A stretch of 64,000 nt of DNA, taken from Pontivivens marinum. GTDB lineage: Bacteria; Pseudomonadota; Alphaproteobacteria; Rhodobacterales; Rhodobacteraceae. A model generated the notes under the pieces. It was not told the origin of the DNA. It worked only from the letters and a program-made list of their open reading frames with translations, and did not search any database. This document shows, piece by piece, positions 48,431 through 57,309 of this stretch. The translations under genes were made by a program, and so were the position numbers. The first letter of the stretch is position 1. Each line of letters begins with the position of its first letter. The stretch spans positions 620,001-684,000 of the forward strand of contig NZ_OCTN01000001.1 of assembly GCF_900231835.1 (NCBI RefSeq). Direction: 5' to 3'.

Positions 48431-49012
48431 ATGAAAAAAACACTCGCACTCACCACCATTCTTGTCGGACTTGCCGGTGCCGCATCGGCGCAGGACTGTT
48501 CGATTGATGCAGGACAGGATCCATGGGATCTGACCTCTGATGAAGTTTCCGCAGTTTATGACTGTGTTGAGGCTGAGCTGGCCGCAGGATATGCCGCTGG
48601 CGACAATCCTGTTGCCGCCGAGTATCGCGACTGGGCTGTTACGGCGACGCTGCCTGGCCTTGCCGGTCCGCACTCGTCCCGTTTTCTGATGACATTCGCC
48701 AATGATGTCGCGGCGGAGCCTTATCGCAATTACGAAATCTCCGAGGAATTTGCGATGCCCGCCGGTTCCATTCTCGCGAAGGAAAGCTTTAGCTTTCGCG
48801 ATACAGGAGCCGTCCGCCGTGGGCCGCTTTTCATCATGGAGAAGGTCGCAGCAGGCACCGCTGATGAATACGGCAACTGGGTCTATTCAGCTGTGCAGCC
48901 GAACGGCAACCCGATGGGGATTTCGCAATCCTTCTGCCATGATTGCCACGTCGCCTATTACGATCAGGACAATCTGGGTTATCCGCTGCCCGATCTGCGG
49001 ATCGGGAACTAG
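48431..49012 (+). CDS. Cytochrome P460-family periplasmic haem protein
   Basis: A 193-residue exported protein with a signal peptide (AASA-QD) and a C-terminal haem c site CHDCH. Preceding it, EFAMPAGSILAKESFSF and RRGPLFIMEKVA match the cytochrome P460 domain, whose best known members oxidise hydroxylamine or bind NO in ammonia oxidisers and methanotrophs; the lysine that cross-links the P460 haem may be K in LAKE, unconfirmed. Start ATG follows GGGAGGCCATA. Its TAG shares CTAG with the convergent lpxK. Confidence 0.75.
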   Translation: MKKTLALTTILVGLAGAASAQDCSIDAGQDPWDLTSDEVSAVYDCVEAELAAGYAAGDNPVAAEYRDWAVTATLPGLAGPHSSRFLMTFANDVAAEPYRNYEISEEFAMPAGSILAKESFSFRDTGAVRRGPLFIMEKVAAGTADEYGNWVYSAVQPNGNPMGISQSFCHDCHVAYYDQDNLGYPLPDLRIGN

Positions 49013-49968
49013 CGTATCAGCGTTGCAAGGGCGGCATCCAGTGCCGCCCGTTGCGTGAATTGCAACCGCACGGGCAGTGGCATCACATGCGGGCGGAACC
49101 ATTCCGGCAATCGCGCCGCGTCCTTTTCCGTTGTGACCAGCCGCGCATTCGCGGTTTGCGCCTCGTGCAACAGGCGTTGCAGCACAGCGTCGCTATAGGG
49201 TTCATGATCGCCAAAACCGTGGCTGGAGATCAGATCGACGCCCAAACCACGTAGGGTGGCGAACACTTTCTCGGGCCGTCCGATACCGGCAAAGGCGATC
49301 ACCCGCAGGCCCGCCCATGGCATTCCTGTGGCCAGTGGCACGATCTGCCCCGTGACAACCGGCACCGCGCCAACATCCGGCACGGCGGCAGGCCCCAGCG
49401 CCAGCACCAGATCGGCGCGGGACAGCCCGCTTTCGATCGGTTCGCGCAAGGGACCGGCGGGTAGTAAGCGGCCATTGCCAAATCCGGTCGCCGTATCAAC
49501 CACCAGGATCGACAGGTCCTTGGCCAGTTTCGGGTCCTGATACCCATCGTCGAGGATCACCGCATCAGCGCCCGCTGCGGCAGCGGCCTGTGCGCCGGCG
49601 ACACGATCGCGCGACACCCAGACCGGCGCAAAGGCGCTGAGCATGACCGGCTCATCCCCGACCTGCGCTGCGGTCATGCCATCGGTGACTTGCAGAGGGC
49701 CTTGCTCCACCCCGCCGTAACCACGACTGAGGATATGGGGCTGTAATCCCAGTGCCTGTAATTCCGCGACCAGCGCAATCACAGTCGGGCTTTTGCCAGT
49801 GCCGCCCACCGTCAGGTTGCCGACACAGATTACGGGAATGGAAACGCGCTGTGCCGCTCCACGTGCCTGCCTGCGGGCCGCGCCAAACCGCCACAAAACC
49901 TCAAGCGGGCGCAACAGCGTCGCCTGCCAGCCTGCCTGCCGTGTATACCAGAATGCTGGCGCCCTCAC
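49009..49968 (-). CDS. lpxK: Tetraacyldisaccharide 4'-kinase
   Basis: A 319-residue kinase that phosphorylates the 4' position of the lipid A precursor. The P-loop is in VGNLTVGGTGKSP near residue 50, and the HILSRGYGG motif follows. It is the last gene of the lipid A/Kdo row, overlapping waaA by four bases. Essential lipid A enzyme at the inner membrane. Length and motifs are normal. Confidence 0.95.
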   Translation of the reverse strand: MRAPAFWYTRQAGWQATLLRPLEVLWRFGAARRQARGAAQRVSIPVICVGNLTVGGTGKSPTVIALVAELQALGLQPHILSRGYGGVEQGPLQVTDGMTAAQVGDEPVMLSAFAPVWVSRDRVAGAQAAAAAGADAVILDDGYQDPKLAKDLSILVVDTATGFGNGRLLPAGPLREPIESGLSRADLVLALGPAAVPDVGAVPVVTGQIVPLATGMPWAGLRVIAFAGIGRPEKVFATLRGLGVDLISSHGFGDHEPYSDAVLQRLLHEAQTANARLVTTEKDAARLPEWFRPHVMPLPVRLQFTQRAALDAALATLIR

Positions 49969-51254
49969 CGCTTCACCGCCTCAGCCACGACAGGGCTAAG
50001 CAGGGACAGCACACGGTCCAATGTACCCGCACCGGCCGAGGATAAATCCCACGCCGCTGTGGCCATCGTTGCCGCCCGATCAGGTCGCACCAGATCGGAG
50101 ATAGCAGCGGCAAGGTCAGCGGCACCCGTCACCTCGACCGCCGCGCCTGCCTTGTGCAACTGGCGATAGGCGTCCTCAAAATTCGCGATATGCGGGCCGT
50201 GCACGATGGCAGACCCTAACGCAGCAGGCTCAAACGGATTGTGCCCACCAATCGCCACCAGCGACCCGCCGACCATCGAAACGGGGCATAGCCTGTACCA
50301 CAGGCCCAGCTCCCCCAATGTGTCGGCGACGTAAATCTCATCGCTTTCCTGAATGTCATCGCCACGGCTGCGTAAACCAACGCGCCAGCCGTCACTCTCC
50401 AGCATGGAGGCAACTTCCGGCCCCCGCTCAGGATGACGCGGCACGAGGATCAACGCCAGCCCCGGTGCGCTGCGCCGTGCAAGCCGATGCGCCTGCGCCA
50501 CGATCGTTTCCTCGCCCCGATGGGTCGAGGCGGCGCACCAGACCGGCGTGGCACCCAGCCGCGCGTTCAGCCGCTTACGTTCCACATCATCATGGGGCAA
50601 CGGCGCGGCGCTATCCTTGAGCGAGCCAGTCACCTCAACACAATCGGGCAGTGCGCCCATGCGCAACAGACGGTCCCGCGTGGCCTGATCTTGCGTCATG
50701 ATGATGTCGAAGGACCGCACAATCCGCTTCGCCGCAGCAGGTGCCCACCGCCATGTCTTGGCCGAGCGTTCTGACATGCGCGCATTTAGCAGGATCAACG
50801 GCACCTTGCACCGCTTTACCTCGGCCAACATGGTCGGCCAGAACTCGCTTTCCGTCCATAGCACCAGATCAGGCTGCCAATGATCCAGAAAGCTGCGCAC
50901 AGGCTGCGCAAAATCGAGGGGGTAGAATTGATGTATCGCGTTTTCAGGCAGGCGGCTGGCCATCAACTGCGCCGAGGTAACGGTGCCCGTCGTGACCAGC
51001 ACGCGCAGTTCGGGCCAGCGCAATTCGATGCGGCGGATCAGGTCCAGCACCGATAGCGATTCACCGACGGAGGCCGCGTGGAACCACACCAGCGGTCCGT
51101 CAGGGCGGGGGCGACCAGCGATGCCCATACGCTCCGCTACGCGCTCCGGATCTTCCTTACCCAGGCCAAGGCGTTTGTTCAGGGCACGGCGGCCGAACCC
51201 CTCACCCATATGGGAAAACATCCGGTACAGGCCCAGCCCGATAGAGGGCATCAC
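49965..51254 (-). CDS. waaA: 3-deoxy-D-manno-octulosonic acid transferase
   Basis: A 429-residue GT-B glycosyltransferase (KdtA). N-terminal WFHAASVGESLSVLDLI, LLNARMSERS near 155, and VSMVGGSLVAIGGHNPFEPAAL near 320 are signatures. It adds Kdo to lipid IVA. Start and end overlap its neighbours (acyltransferase gene and lpxK), indicating tight coupling. Confidence 0.95.
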   Translation of the reverse strand: MMPSIGLGLYRMFSHMGEGFGRRALNKRLGLGKEDPERVAERMGIAGRPRPDGPLVWFHAASVGESLSVLDLIRRIELRWPELRVLVTTGTVTSAQLMASRLPENAIHQFYPLDFAQPVRSFLDHWQPDLVLWTESEFWPTMLAEVKRCKVPLILLNARMSERSAKTWRWAPAAAKRIVRSFDIIMTQDQATRDRLLRMGALPDCVEVTGSLKDSAAPLPHDDVERKRLNARLGATPVWCAASTHRGEETIVAQAHRLARRSAPGLALILVPRHPERGPEVASMLESDGWRVGLRSRGDDIQESDEIYVADTLGELGLWYRLCPVSMVGGSLVAIGGHNPFEPAALGSAIVHGPHIANFEDAYRQLHKAGAAVEVTGAADLAAAISDLVRPDRAATMATAAWDLSSAGAGTLDRVLSLLSPVVAEAVKR

Positions 51255-51958
51255 GCTTCCTCCGCCACGGCCTGCGTATAGACATCCTTACGCCCTGCCA
51301 GCCGGTCCGCAGCGACGGTCACGGCCAGCATCGCGTTTTCCACATCCAGACGAAACCGTTCCACCACATCGCGGTCGGCGTGATCTGTTGGCGGGACCAG
51401 TTGATCGCCCCAAACCAAGTGAATGCGGGTAAACGGCAGCGGCACCATGGCGCGGTCCCAGCTGTTAAAGGTGATCGCCCGCGATGATGACCATGCAAGC
51501 GGCAGAACAGGCACCCCTGCCCGCATTGCAATCGCCGCAACCCCGAAATGGCACACGCCACGTGGCCCCTTTGGTCCATCCGGTGTCATCGCAATAATTC
51601 CGGCAGGTGCTTCACGCAAAAACCGCAACGCCGCAGCCATTGCCGCCGCACCGCCCTTTTGCTTGCTCGGCTTTTTGGGGTTCGAGCTAGAGCCGCGAAT
51701 CATTTTGATGCCGAACGGTTCCAGAAACTGCGCGGCGAATTCGCCATCGCCCGAACGGGATGCAATTGCCGTGACGGCCAGCCCGCAAAAGGAATCATAG
51801 GTCGCGCCCAGCAAGCGGCCATGCCAGATGCTATAGACGAGGCTAACCTGACCATTCAGGGCGCGCGTGCGCAGGGCGGTATTGCCCGAAACATCCACCC
51901 GTGCGGTCAGCCAAACCAACCGTAGGTAGACATGAAACAACCATCCCAGCACACGCAT
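51251..51958 (-). CDS. Lysophospholipid acyltransferase family protein (DUF374)
   Basis: A 235-residue protein with an N-terminal membrane-associated segment and DUF374-type acyltransferase core: VYSIWHGRLLGATYD, ASRSGDGEFAAQFL, ITPDGPKGPRGVCHFGVAAIAMRAG. Conserved position beside waaA and lpxK suggests transfer of an acyl chain in lipid A or a related lipid; the family function is not settled. ATGA overlap with waaA. Confidence 0.88.
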   Translation of the reverse strand: MRVLGWLFHVYLRLVWLTARVDVSGNTALRTRALNGQVSLVYSIWHGRLLGATYDSFCGLAVTAIASRSGDGEFAAQFLEPFGIKMIRGSSSNPKKPSKQKGGAAAMAAALRFLREAPAGIIAMTPDGPKGPRGVCHFGVAAIAMRAGVPVLPLAWSSSRAITFNSWDRAMVPLPFTRIHLVWGDQLVPPTDHADRDVVERFRLDVENAMLAVTVAADRLAGRKDVYTQAVAEEA

Positions 51959-51968
51959 TTTACTGGCT

Positions 51969-52211
51969 TCAGCTCAGCTCTTCGGTCGAGGATGCTGCTG
52001 CTTCCTCGTCCCGCAGGCGGTGCAGGTGGGCGATGAAATAGCGGGTTTGCGCATCATCAACGGTGCGATGTGCCGCGTCCTTCCATGCGCTGTAAGCGCT
52101 TTTGTAATCGGGGAAAATTCCGACGACATCGATCTGGGACACATCGGTGAATGTGGTTTTCTGCGTGTCGGTCAACTCACCACCGAATACGAGGTGCAGG
52201 CGCTGTGTCAT
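51969..52211 (-). CDS. DUF4170 family small protein
   Basis: An 80-residue protein with the DUF4170 pattern: LHLVFGGELTDTQ at the start, DVVGIFPDYKSAYSAWKDAAHRTVDDAQTRYFIAHLHRL in the middle, and an acidic tail. Unknown function; it is a regular companion of the lipid A row in alphaproteobacteria. Ten bases before the acyltransferase gene. Confidence 0.9.
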   Translation of the reverse strand: MTQRLHLVFGGELTDTQKTTFTDVSQIDVVGIFPDYKSAYSAWKDAAHRTVDDAQTRYFIAHLHRLRDEEAAASSTEELS

Positions 52212-52268
52212 CGGGCTCTCCGCTACAGGGTTGAAGTGTCGCGCACCCTAGTCACGGTGCGTAGAAGG

Positions 52269-53054
52269 TCAAGTTGATGCATTGCCGGAGCTGGAAACCA
52301 GATCAGCATGCAGGTCCGGCCCCGCCGCAATCAATCCGTTCAACTGCGCGCTGGGGGTATTAAACCGCAAATCAGTGCCGGTCAGGTCGGATACCTGCGC
52401 ACCGGCCTGTTGCGCGATCAGCGCACCGGCGGCGATGTCCCATTCCCACACCTTTCGAAAGGTAACCGTACCGTCCACGTCACCCTCCGCCAATCGGGTC
52501 AGGCGTAGGGCCAGCGCCCCACCCCGCATCGGCGCGATATGGTCACTGCCATTCGGCCAGAACTGTGTGTCGAGCTGGTTTTGCGGGATAGAGACCCGCG
52601 CAGGAACCTGTGCAGCCCCGATGACAAGAGGCGCATCATTGCACAAGGCACCACGCCCCAGCGCCGCGCTGTAGATATGGCCAGTCACGGGCATCAGCAC
52701 GACACCGGCGACGGGAATGCCATCCTCAACCACACCGATTGAAATCGCCCAACCGTTTCGCCCCTTGATAAAACTGACAGTGCCGTCAATCGGATCAACG
52801 ATAAAGCACCGGCGGCGCTGCAAACGATCAGGTGCGTCGGCGGTTTCCTCGGACAGCCAGCCATAATCGGGGCGGGCGTTTAGCAATTGTTCCTTGAGCA
52901 ACTGGTCCACCGCCAAATCGGCAACGGAAACCGGTCCTTGGCCCTGCCCCTTGTCCCACACCTCTGGCGATTGCCCGAAATAGCGCAGGGCGACCTGCGC
53001 CCCGGCTGTTGCGGCATCGATCAGCAGGGCGCGGTCGGCGTCATGCTCCCGCAA
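52269..53054 (-). CDS. cysQ: CysQ-like 3'(2'),5'-bisphosphate nucleotidase / inositol phosphatase family
   Basis: A 261-residue inositol monophosphatase-fold enzyme with the metal motifs LSEETADAP, FIVDPIDGTVSFIKG and WEWDIAAGALIAQQAG. CysQ dephosphorylates PAP, a sulfate-assimilation by-product; inositol phosphatase activity is the alternative. Start is TTG, in an overlap with pmbA; GAGGGG lies seven bases upstream and an in-frame TGA excludes earlier starts. Followed by DUF4170. Confidence 0.85.
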   Translation of the reverse strand: MREHDADRALLIDAATAGAQVALRYFGQSPEVWDKGQGQGPVSVADLAVDQLLKEQLLNARPDYGWLSEETADAPDRLQRRRCFIVDPIDGTVSFIKGRNGWAISIGVVEDGIPVAGVVLMPVTGHIYSAALGRGALCNDAPLVIGAAQVPARVSIPQNQLDTQFWPNGSDHIAPMRGGALALRLTRLAEGDVDGTVTFRKVWEWDIAAGALIAQQAGAQVSDLTGTDLRFNTPSAQLNGLIAAGPDLHADLVSSSGNAST

Positions 53055-54384
53055 TTGTCAGCCCCTCAACCAGCAGGCTGGGCACAACGCGGCTAAGATG
53101 CAGGCGCGCATCATTGGCGGGGATGATGCTCATCAACATCTCGCGCAGATTGCCCGCGACAGTGCATTCGTTGACCGGCCGCACGATCTGACCGTTTTCA
53201 ACCCAGAAGCCGGACGCGCCACGCGAATAGTCACCCGTCGTCGGATTGATCGAGGACCCGATCAGCGAGGTGATCAACAGCCCTGTACCCATTTCCGCCA
53301 ACAATTCGTCGCGGGTTTTGTCGCCCTGCGTCAACGTCAGGTTCCCGACCGAGGGGGACGGCGCACCGCCTGTGCCCCGCGCCGCATTCGCGGTGGACGT
53401 CATGCCAAGCTGCCGCGCCGTTGCCAGATCCAGCGTCCAGCCGGTCAGCATCCCGTCCGCCACCAAATCACGCCGCTGCGTTGGCAGCCCCTCACCATCA
53501 AAGGGACGCGAGCCGCCTGCGCGGGCGCGGTGCGGGTCCTCGGTCAGGGACAGGCCGTCGGGCAGAATCTGCGCGCCCAGCGCATCCTTGAGCCAGCTAG
53601 ACCCACGCGCAACCGACGCGCCATTGCTGGCCTGCACCAGATGCCCGATCAGGCCAGAGCTGATCCGCTCATCATACAGCACCGGATAACGGCCCGTTGG
53701 CGGCTTGGATGCACCTGCGCGTTCAACCGCGCGTTCACCTGCGATACGCCCGATTTCAGCGGGGGATAGCAGGTCGGAGCGGTGGGTCCGGCTGTCGCCG
53801 TAATAATCCCGCTCCATCGTTAGCCCCTCGCCCGAAATCGCAACCGAGGATACCGACCAGCCTGTGCGGCCATATCCGGCGGAAAACCCGTTGCTGGCGG
53901 CCAGATGCATCTGGCGTGTGGACCAACCGGCCCCCGATGCCTGTGTCTGCGTTACATTCGCAACGTCCAGCGCAGCGGCCTCCGCCTCCAGCGCCCATTG
54001 CTCCAGCATTTGCGGGTCGGGACGTTCATCATCAATCAGGTCCAGCGCGGTCGCGTTGGTATCCTGCGCCAGCGCCTCTGGCTCGGCCAATCCGCACCAT
54101 GGATCATCGGGGGCGATCTGCGCCATTGCAACGGCCCGCTGTGCCAAGGTGGTAATCATCTCCGCCCGAATATCGGATGCAGACACACTGGCCTGTTTTT
54201 GCCCGATCATCACGCGCAGACCGATTGCGGTCCCCTCGGATCGCTCGGCATGCTCCAGGGCGCCCTTGAGCACCTCAATAGACAGGCTGTCATCAGTGAT
54301 TGCCACTGCATCGGCAGCATCGGCGCCCGCCTTGCGCGCAGCGTCGATCAGGGCGTGGGTCAGGTCGGAGAGATGTTGTGTCAT
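53041..54384 (-). CDS. pmbA: Metalloprotease-like protein PmbA/TldE
   Basis: A 447-residue TldD/PmbA-family protein. It lacks the HExxxH zinc motif of TldD, as expected for the TldE subunit, and has the family's GLRVMIGQKQASVS and GASGFWVENGQIVRPV near the ends. It forms a heterodimer with TldD (37578-39002). Start ATG at 54384 with GGATGGC upstream. First gene of the lipid A row by position, overlapping cysQ. Confidence 0.93.
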   Translation of the reverse strand: MTQHLSDLTHALIDAARKAGADAADAVAITDDSLSIEVLKGALEHAERSEGTAIGLRVMIGQKQASVSASDIRAEMITTLAQRAVAMAQIAPDDPWCGLAEPEALAQDTNATALDLIDDERPDPQMLEQWALEAEAAALDVANVTQTQASGAGWSTRQMHLAASNGFSAGYGRTGWSVSSVAISGEGLTMERDYYGDSRTHRSDLLSPAEIGRIAGERAVERAGASKPPTGRYPVLYDERISSGLIGHLVQASNGASVARGSSWLKDALGAQILPDGLSLTEDPHRARAGGSRPFDGEGLPTQRRDLVADGMLTGWTLDLATARQLGMTSTANAARGTGGAPSPSVGNLTLTQGDKTRDELLAEMGTGLLITSLIGSSINPTTGDYSRGASGFWVENGQIVRPVNECTVAGNLREMLMSIIPANDARLHLSRVVPSLLVEGLTIAGA

Positions 54385-54451
54385 GCCATCCGATTTGGCC
54401 CGCGCAACTGCTCTGGTCAAGTCCACAGCCCGTCAGTGGCCCAAATATACC

Positions 54452-56182
54452 CTAGAACCAGTCTGTATCCGCATCCAGACAGGTCCGATCCATGGATTCC
54501 AGCAAGTCCAGTTGCGGCCCTGTTGCGGGCAACTCATACCGGAAAAAATAGCGCATCGTGGCGGTTTTGCCCTGCGCAAAGCCGGGATCGCTATGGCCCT
54601 GCGCGGCGATGGCCTGTCGCAACCACATCCACGCCATGACCACGTGTCCCAGCATATCCAGATAGATGGTTGCATTGGCCAGATACGCCTTCGGATCACT
54701 GGCCGCCTGCGCCGCCATGCCCGCAGTGACCGCGCCAACCCGTTGCAACAGCGCGCCCAGCTGATCGCGTTCCTGCGGGAAAGCATCCGCCGTGCCGAGG
54801 GTCACCATGATTTCCTGCGCCAAGGCACGTAGCGGCGCGCCGCCATCCTGCACCACCTTGCGCCCTAGCAAGTCCATGCCCTGCACGCCCTTGGTCCCCT
54901 CATGAATCGGGTTCAGGCGATTGTCGCGGTATAAACGCTCCACCGGATAGTCACGAGTATAGCCGTAGCCCCCGTGAATCTGGATCGCGATATCATTTGC
55001 CCGCAACGCGAATTCCGACGGCCATGATTTCACAACGGGTGTCAAAATGGCGAGGAGCAGCTCCACCCCATCCTCACCCGCGCGCAGACGGTCCACCAGA
55101 CTGGCCGCATATAGGCACAGCGCCAGCGAGCCCTCGGCATAGCTGCGTGCCTGCATCAATTGGCGACGCACATCGGCATGTTCGATAATCGGCACCATAG
55201 GCGAGGCCGGATCGCGATTATCCACGGCGCGGCCCTGCGTCCGTTCCCGCGCATATTCGACCGCATGCAGATAGCCGCTAACGCCCAGAACGGACGCGCC
55301 CTGCCCGACGCCGATCCGCGCCTCGTTCATCATATGGAACATCACGGACAGGCCGCGATTTTCCTCACCTATCAGATAGCCAACGGCGCCACCCTGCTCG
55401 CCAAAATTCAGCGCGCAATTGGTCGTGCCGCGATAGCCCATTTTGTGGTTCAATCCGGCCAGATGCACGTCGTTAAGCGTACCATCCTCCAGAAATTTCG
55501 GGACTATGAAGAGCGATATCCCCTTGGTGCCCGCCGGTCCGCCCGGCACCTTGGCCAGCACCAGATGGATGATGTTTTCACCCATTTCATGCGCCCCGCC
55601 CGAGATCCACATCTTGTTCCCGAACAGGCGGTAGCTGCCATCATCCTGCGGCTCGGCCCGCGTGCGAATATCGGCCAGTGACGATCCTGCCTGCGGTTCG
55701 CTCAAACACATGGTGCCGAAATAGCGGCCCTCGATAATCGGGGTTAGATACGCGGCCTTTTGCGCCTCGGTTCCGTATTCGGCCAGCAAATTGCCAGCGG
55801 CCAGCGCCAGAAACGGATAGGCGGCAAAGCCCACATTCGCCGCCGTAAACCACCCCGCCGCAGCCTGACATAGCAGATAGGGCAGACCCATGCCGCCATC
55901 CGCCTCGGCAAATCCGGCGGCGGGAAAACCTGCCTGTGCATAGGCGGTCAGAGCGGCTTCAGTTTCGGGGATCAGGTGAACATGCGTCCCGTCAAAGCTG
56001 GGCTCCTGCGCGTCAGCCTTGGCCGCGAAGGGTTGAAACATGTCCTCGGCCAGACGCTCCGCCGTGGTCAGGATCGCATCCGCTATCGCCCGATCATGGC
56101 CCGTTGCCGTCAGCGTCGCCTCAATATCCAGCAGATCATAGAGCAGGAAGTTCAGGTCGGTCGCGTCCAGAATATTTGGCAT
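54452..56182 (-). CDS. Acyl-CoA dehydrogenase
   Basis: A 576-residue flavoenzyme with the extended N-terminus of AcdA/FadE-like long-chain members: FAEADGGMGLPYLL, TMCLSEPQAGSSLADI (FAD/substrate loop), GNKMWISGG, and the C-terminal QIHGGYGYTRDYPVERLYRDNRLNPIHEGT with the catalytic-region residues. It performs the first step of fatty acid beta-oxidation or of a related acyl-CoA pathway. Start ATG with AAGGAG nine bases upstream. Chain-length preference is not evident. Confidence 0.92.
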   Translation of the reverse strand: MPNILDATDLNFLLYDLLDIEATLTATGHDRAIADAILTTAERLAEDMFQPFAAKADAQEPSFDGTHVHLIPETEAALTAYAQAGFPAAGFAEADGGMGLPYLLCQAAAGWFTAANVGFAAYPFLALAAGNLLAEYGTEAQKAAYLTPIIEGRYFGTMCLSEPQAGSSLADIRTRAEPQDDGSYRLFGNKMWISGGAHEMGENIIHLVLAKVPGGPAGTKGISLFIVPKFLEDGTLNDVHLAGLNHKMGYRGTTNCALNFGEQGGAVGYLIGEENRGLSVMFHMMNEARIGVGQGASVLGVSGYLHAVEYARERTQGRAVDNRDPASPMVPIIEHADVRRQLMQARSYAEGSLALCLYAASLVDRLRAGEDGVELLLAILTPVVKSWPSEFALRANDIAIQIHGGYGYTRDYPVERLYRDNRLNPIHEGTKGVQGMDLLGRKVVQDGGAPLRALAQEIMVTLGTADAFPQERDQLGALLQRVGAVTAGMAAQAASDPKAYLANATIYLDMLGHVVMAWMWLRQAIAAQGHSDPGFAQGKTATMRYFFRYELPATGPQLDLLESMDRTCLDADTDWF

Positions 56183-56227
56183 CGGGCATCTCCTTTGCGC
56201 GCAGCTTGCGCTGTGCGGGTGGTGCTG

Positions 56228-56665
56228 TCAGCCCTGACGCGACGTCGCGGCGGCGGTCAAATCGCAGGACATAACCACCGCATCAACAGGACCGGTTGCC
56301 CGCTGATAATAGCCCCTACGCCGCCCCGTGATTTGAAAACCTGCGCCGGAATATAGCGCCATTGCGCCGATATTATCCGCCGCAACCTCCAGAAACATGG
56401 TCAGCGCGCCGCGATCACGTGCGGCCTGCATTAGCCGAGCCAACATCCGCTGCCCATGCCCACGGCCCTGTTCCACCGGATCAACGCAGATCGTCAGCAG
56501 CTCTGCCTCATCCGCGATCACACGGATCACGCCCAACGCATGGTTATCTGAGTGAATGCTGTCCAAGCGAGAGGTCGCGAATTCCGCGAATTCCGATGCG
56601 CTCCATGGTCGCGGGCCGTCATCGAAACAGCGGGCATGCAGTGCGGCCAGTTCTGCGGATGTCAT
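56228..56665 (-). CDS. rimI: Ribosomal protein-alanine N-acetyltransferase RimI-like GNAT
   Basis: A 145-residue GNAT. The acetyl-CoA loop is in CVDPVEQGRGHGQRML, followed by FLEVAADNIGAMALYSGAGFQ, both typical of RimI, which acetylates ribosomal protein S18. Its position after tsaB is common. ATGA overlap with tsaB supports co-translation. Confidence 0.88.
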   Translation of the reverse strand: MTSAELAALHARCFDDGPRPWSASEFAEFATSRLDSIHSDNHALGVIRVIADEAELLTICVDPVEQGRGHGQRMLARLMQAARDRGALTMFLEVAADNIGAMALYSGAGFQITGRRRGYYQRATGPVDAVVMSCDLTAAATSRQG

Positions 56666-57309
56666 GGCAACAGGGTTGGAGGGGCTTCGCTAGGCACCGC
56701 CGCATCAGCGGGCCGCAAATATAGCGGCGCGGGGCGCTCAACCGTGCCTGCCGCGATCCGCTCAGCAGCCAAACGTGCAATAGCGGCAAGGTCAGCATGG
56801 GGTGCCTCACGCCAATCGGTGGAGGCCAAACGCTCCGCCACTTCCTCCGCCCGATGGCCGACAATGTGCCAGCACTGGGGGGCCGCCTGCGCGATCTCGT
56901 CAATCTCCAGCATATCGGGGGCATTAACCGCCTGCCCGTCGCGGAACAGTTGCGAGTAAAGCCGCCCCTGACGCGCATCGGCCACGACCAATGCCTCACC
57001 CTGCAACGGGGCAAGGCTGTCCAGCGCGCTGACGCCCACCGCGGGAATTCCACGGGACAGGGCAAGTCCGCGCGCCGCGGCTACAGCAATACGGATACCG
57101 GTGAAATTACCCGGGCCGGTACAAACCGCCAGCGCATCCACCGCGAATCCATCGCTGACATCAGATAGCATAGGCATCAGGCGTTCGGCCTGCCCCTTGC
57201 TCATTTCTTCGCGCGCATGGGCCAGCATTCGGCCACCCGAAAACAGCGCGACCGCGCAATGTGCGGCCGACGTGTCAAATGCCAGAATGCGAAGATCAGA
57301 TTCCGACAG
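56662..57309 (-). CDS. tsaB: tRNA threonylcarbamoyladenosine complex subunit TsaB (non-ATG start)
   Basis: A 215-residue protein if translated from CTG at 57309. The ASKHA signature ILAFDTSAAHCAVALFSGG lies at residues 7-25 and CTGPGNFTGIRIAVA follows near 65. From the first ATG (57228) the whole N-terminal strand and phosphate-loop-like segment would be lost. In-frame TGA lies four codons before the CTG and there is no ATG, GTG or TTG between it and the motif; GGAGG is six bases before the CTG. TsaB is the scaffold for TsaD in t6A tRNA modification. It overlaps the NifU gene by 14 bases and rimI by four. Confidence 0.82.
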   Translation of the reverse strand: MSESDLRILAFDTSAAHCAVALFSGGRMLAHAREEMSKGQAERLMPMLSDVSDGFAVDALAVCTGPGNFTGIRIAVAAARGLALSRGIPAVGVSALDSLAPLQGEALVVADARQGRLYSQLFRDGQAVNAPDMLEIDEIAQAAPQCWHIVGHRAEEVAERLASTDWREAPHADLAAIARLAAERIAAGTVERPAPLYLRPADAAVPSEAPPTLLP

